Assembly: GCA_026386835.1 (NCBI GenBank)
Contig: JAPLMV010000078.1
Coordinates: forward strand, 1-15,470
Direction of reading: 5' to 3'
DNA from: Planctomycetota bacterium
Lineage (GTDB): Bacteria > Planctomycetota > Phycisphaerae > Sedimentisphaerales > Anaerobacaceae
DNA length: 15,470 nucleotides
Numbering within the stretch: the first letter of the stretch is position 1; every line of letters begins with the position of its first letter. The translations under genes and the position numbers were made by a program. The notes beneath the pieces were generated by a model that did no database searches, was not told the origin of the DNA, and saw only the letters and a list, made by a program, of their open reading frames with translations. This document shows, one piece after another, positions 14,021 to 15,470 of this stretch.

Positions 14021-15184
14021 CTATTTCCCGTTACTGTCACTTACACTACTGTCGCCCGCCTGGTCGGTCTCGACTTTGGGCGGGTCAGACAGAACAAGCG
14101 GTGACAGATGCTTGCTCCCGTCAGTACTTTGGCCGTAATCAAAATTCAGCTTCAATTCGATCTGCCCAGGCCCAGATTCGCTTCCTAACAATTTATCATG
14201 CTCACCCATAATCGTTCCGAAATCGTTCTGCTGCACAGCCGTTCTTATCGTTGATTGAATCATTCCCAGACGCAGCCCCATGCACGATCTTTCCGTCCCA
14301 ACAATCACCGATGCAAGCTGCTGCTTCTGCATATCGCTGAGAACATCCTGACCCTTGACATATCTTTGTATCACATAAGAGTACAACTGCCCGAATCGTC
14401 TCGCAAAGTTTGATGTAACCGCGTCTTCAGACATCGACTGACACAACGCACCCAGTACCGATTCATCCAGAAGCTCATATTCCACCGACCAGTCCGCATA
14501 TCTTTTTATCCTCATATCCGCTATCTGCAACAGCAGCTCGTCTGCCTGCGGCGCATTCGTATCCGCCGTAAATTTAACCATAAGTGCCAGAGTATCAGGA
14601 TTTGCCTTCTCAACTAAACTTTTAAGCCCTGTTACTATCTGCTCTGCCGGCTTGGGATTATTGTTAGCCGCTTCCGCATTCAAATGCCCTGCAATTCGCA
14701 GGTTTGTAATGGCGTGAACCGCCCAGTAGCGGATAATCGGATTTTCGTCCTTCAGTAGCCCGATGGCCAGATCTGCCAGCCGCGTGTTTCCAAACCCGTC
14801 CATTATAATCAAAAGGTTAAGGGTCATCTTGAATTTGCGGGCGGGGTCAGTCAACTGGCTTGTGGTTTTCAGTGCTTCAGACATGCGATTATAAGCCGAC
14901 TCGAAAAACTTGTCGGTATATTGCAACTGCTCACTTTGCACGGGCCGGCTGTAACGGACAAGTTCCGCACGAATCTTTGAGGTCGCCGTAAAATCTTCCA
15001 CCTCTGATAGTTCAGAAAGGGCAGAGGCGATAAAATCATCGATTACCTTAAAATCTGAACTGTCCAGCACCGCCTTGTCGCGAACTGCTCCAATGGCCAC
15101 TGTATCCACAGCAGAACAAATCGAAGTTATCGTTAAAATTGATAATAACGCAAAAACGATAAACGACATAAACCTACGCTTCAT
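14021..15184 (-). CDS. Secreted helical-repeat (HEAT-like) protein of unknown function (387 aa)
   Basis: I do not recognise a named family. Residues 1-25 form a signal peptide (MKRRFMSF, a hydrophobic core, then TSICSA before VD), so the protein is exported. The mature part is almost wholly alpha-helical. LADLAIGLLKDENPIIRYWAVHAITNL (about 136-162) has the D-x-x-P-x-x-R-x-x-A-x-x-A spacing of HEAT/PBS-lyase-like repeats, and neighbouring segments look like weaker repeats. The last 50 residues are low-complexity and acidic/Ser-rich (DQAGDSSVSDSNGK). The ribosome site GAGGTG lies 8 bases before the ATG. The gene is first in the operon, with a promoter 60 bases upstream, and only 35 bases separate it from the first binding protein. 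It is therefore probably transcribed with the importer, perhaps as an envelope scaffold. That role is inference only. Confidence 0.8.
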   Translation of the reverse strand: MKRRFMSFIVFALLSILTITSICSAVDTVAIGAVRDKAVLDSSDFKVIDDFIASALSELSEVEDFTATSKIRAELVRYSRPVQSEQLQYTDKFFESAYNRMSEALKTTSQLTDPARKFKMTLNLLIIMDGFGNTRLADLAIGLLKDENPIIRYWAVHAITNLRIAGHLNAEAANNNPKPAEQIVTGLKSLVEKANPDTLALMVKFTADTNAPQADELLLQIADMRIKRYADWSVEYELLDESVLGALCQSMSEDAVTSNFARRFGQLYSYVIQRYVKGQDVLSDMQKQQLASVIVGTERSCMGLRLGMIQSTIRTAVQQNDFGTIMGEHDKLLGSESGPGQIELKLNFDYGQSTDGSKHLSPLVLSDPPKVETDQAGDSSVSDSNGK

Positions 15185-15244
15185 TTTCCATGCACCTCAA
15201 AAACAGGGTCAACTTATAGCCGAAACGAAATTCACATATTATCC

Positions 15245-15273
15245 AAATTAACGCCAAACACGATTTCTGTCAA
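15245..15273 (-). promoter_or_regulatory. Promoter for the helical-repeat/peptide-transporter operon
   Basis: On the - strand TTGACA (complement of 15268-15273), 17 bases, then TAATTT (15245-15250). The predicted start near 15238 gives a leader of about 55 bases. The -10 block CGTTAATTTGG matches the response regulator-kinase promoter in the same register. If the reading frame that ends at 15248 is real, this promoter overlaps its last codons. Confidence 0.65.
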
Positions 15274-15470
15274 GATAATTCGCCCACCGCCTTTGCCCCC
15301 TTTCGCACCTTTCAAACCCTTCACACCTTCTTACTTCCTTATCGGTCAGCCCCGCCATCTTCGCAAGTGGCGGGGTTTCTTCTCTTGAGGTCTTATTACG
15401 CACGTTGCCCGCGGGGTCAATCAATCCTGTCTCACTCCACAATTTTGCATTCTTGTCCGCCGAAACTTTA
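15248..15470 (-). CDS. Possible C-terminal end of an unidentified gene (partial, doubtful)
   Basis: The frame is open from the right edge of the window to TAA at 15248-15250, about 73 codons. The beginning (VSADKNAKLWSETGLIDPAG) reads like protein. The later part (KEVRRCEGFERCERGQRRW) is produced by a 9-base tandem repeat, and a perfect GC-rich hairpin interrupts the middle, both of which suggest non-coding DNA. No family is recognised. If the frame is not real, 15185-15470 is intergenic and holds only the promoter, the repeat and the hairpin. Sequence to the right would decide. Confidence 0.3.
   Translation of the reverse strand, partial: KVSADKNAKLWSETGLIDPAGNVRNKTSREETPPLAKMAGLTDKEVRRCEGFERCERGQRRWANYLDRNRVWR
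15283..15327 (-). repeat. Degenerate 9-base tandem repeat, about five units
   Basis: Read on the - strand the units are GGTGTGAAG, GGTTTGAAA, GGTGCGAAA, GGGGGCAAA and GGCGGTGGG, with the first three or four clearly related. In frame they encode RCE-GFE-RCE-RGQ-type triplets. The array lies just upstream of the operon promoter, 10 bases from its -35. Confidence 0.55.
15350..15386 (+). terminator. Strong GC hairpin with T-rich tail on the + strand, no + gene before it
   Basis: CCCCGCCA (15350-15357) pairs perfectly with TGGCGGGG (15368-15375). Inner CTT/AAG pairs extend the stem around CGC with a 1-base bulge, and TTTCTTCTCTT follows. It has the form of a + strand intrinsic terminator, but the nearest + strand gene ends more than 13 kb to the left. 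It could stop antisense transcription, serve a gene to the right in RNA form, or be part of a dispersed intergenic repeat. Its terminator function is uncertain. Confidence 0.45.

Noticed and set aside
1..15470. CRISPR array, toxin-antitoxin, restriction-modification, phage or other defence system
   Set aside because: No spaced direct repeats, cas genes, small paired toxin-antitoxin frames, methylase motifs or phage structural genes were found on either strand.

Overview
This 15.5 kb window looks like chromosome from a free-living, moderately low-GC bacterium, most likely a planctomycete of the Phycisphaerae type. That placement is an inference. It rests on the response regulator with an N-terminal excisionase-like helix-turn-helix, the HDOD-GAF histidine kinase, and several secreted proteins of no recognisable family. 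No transposase, integrase, phage gene, CRISPR array or defence cassette is visible, and no wholly new system stands out.

Layout. On the + strand, 1-2153 holds the 3' part of a phosphotriesterase-family metallohydrolase, a small nitroreductase, a tRNA-Ala(CGC) gene with its own sigma70-type promoter, and a TPR lipoprotein. Everything after 2153 is on the - strand, in three transcription units: (a) 3043 to 2195, one exported protein with a GspB-like C-terminal domain, with a good promoter and a terminator; (b) 6178 to 3285, a response regulator followed by an HDOD-GAF-histidine kinase; (c) 15184 to 6383, a secreted helical-repeat protein followed by a complete oligopeptide/dipeptide-type ABC importer. 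The importer is in the order SBP1-SBP2-permease-permease-ATPase-ATPase, with overlapping or nearly touching genes, and ends at a U-tract terminator.

How it works together. The importer genes encode two lipid-anchored binding proteins that would pass ligand to an OppB/OppC channel powered by OppD/OppF. The binding proteins are clear tandem paralogues, but only the first keeps the W-x-A-D-Y segment that supplies the peptide-amine-binding Asp in enteric OppA. In the second this segment is rewritten, suggesting one transporter with two ligand ranges. Units (b) and (c) have promoters sharing TTGACA and an almost identical -10 block in the same register.

The points most worth a second look are the divergent second OppA, the tRNA-Ala(CGC) built on a tRNA-Gly-like body with an acceptor mismatch, the perfect palindrome abutting the -35 of unit (a), the shared promoter block, and the right-hand edge, where a 9-base tandem repeat and a strong hairpin lie inside a possible truncated reading frame.
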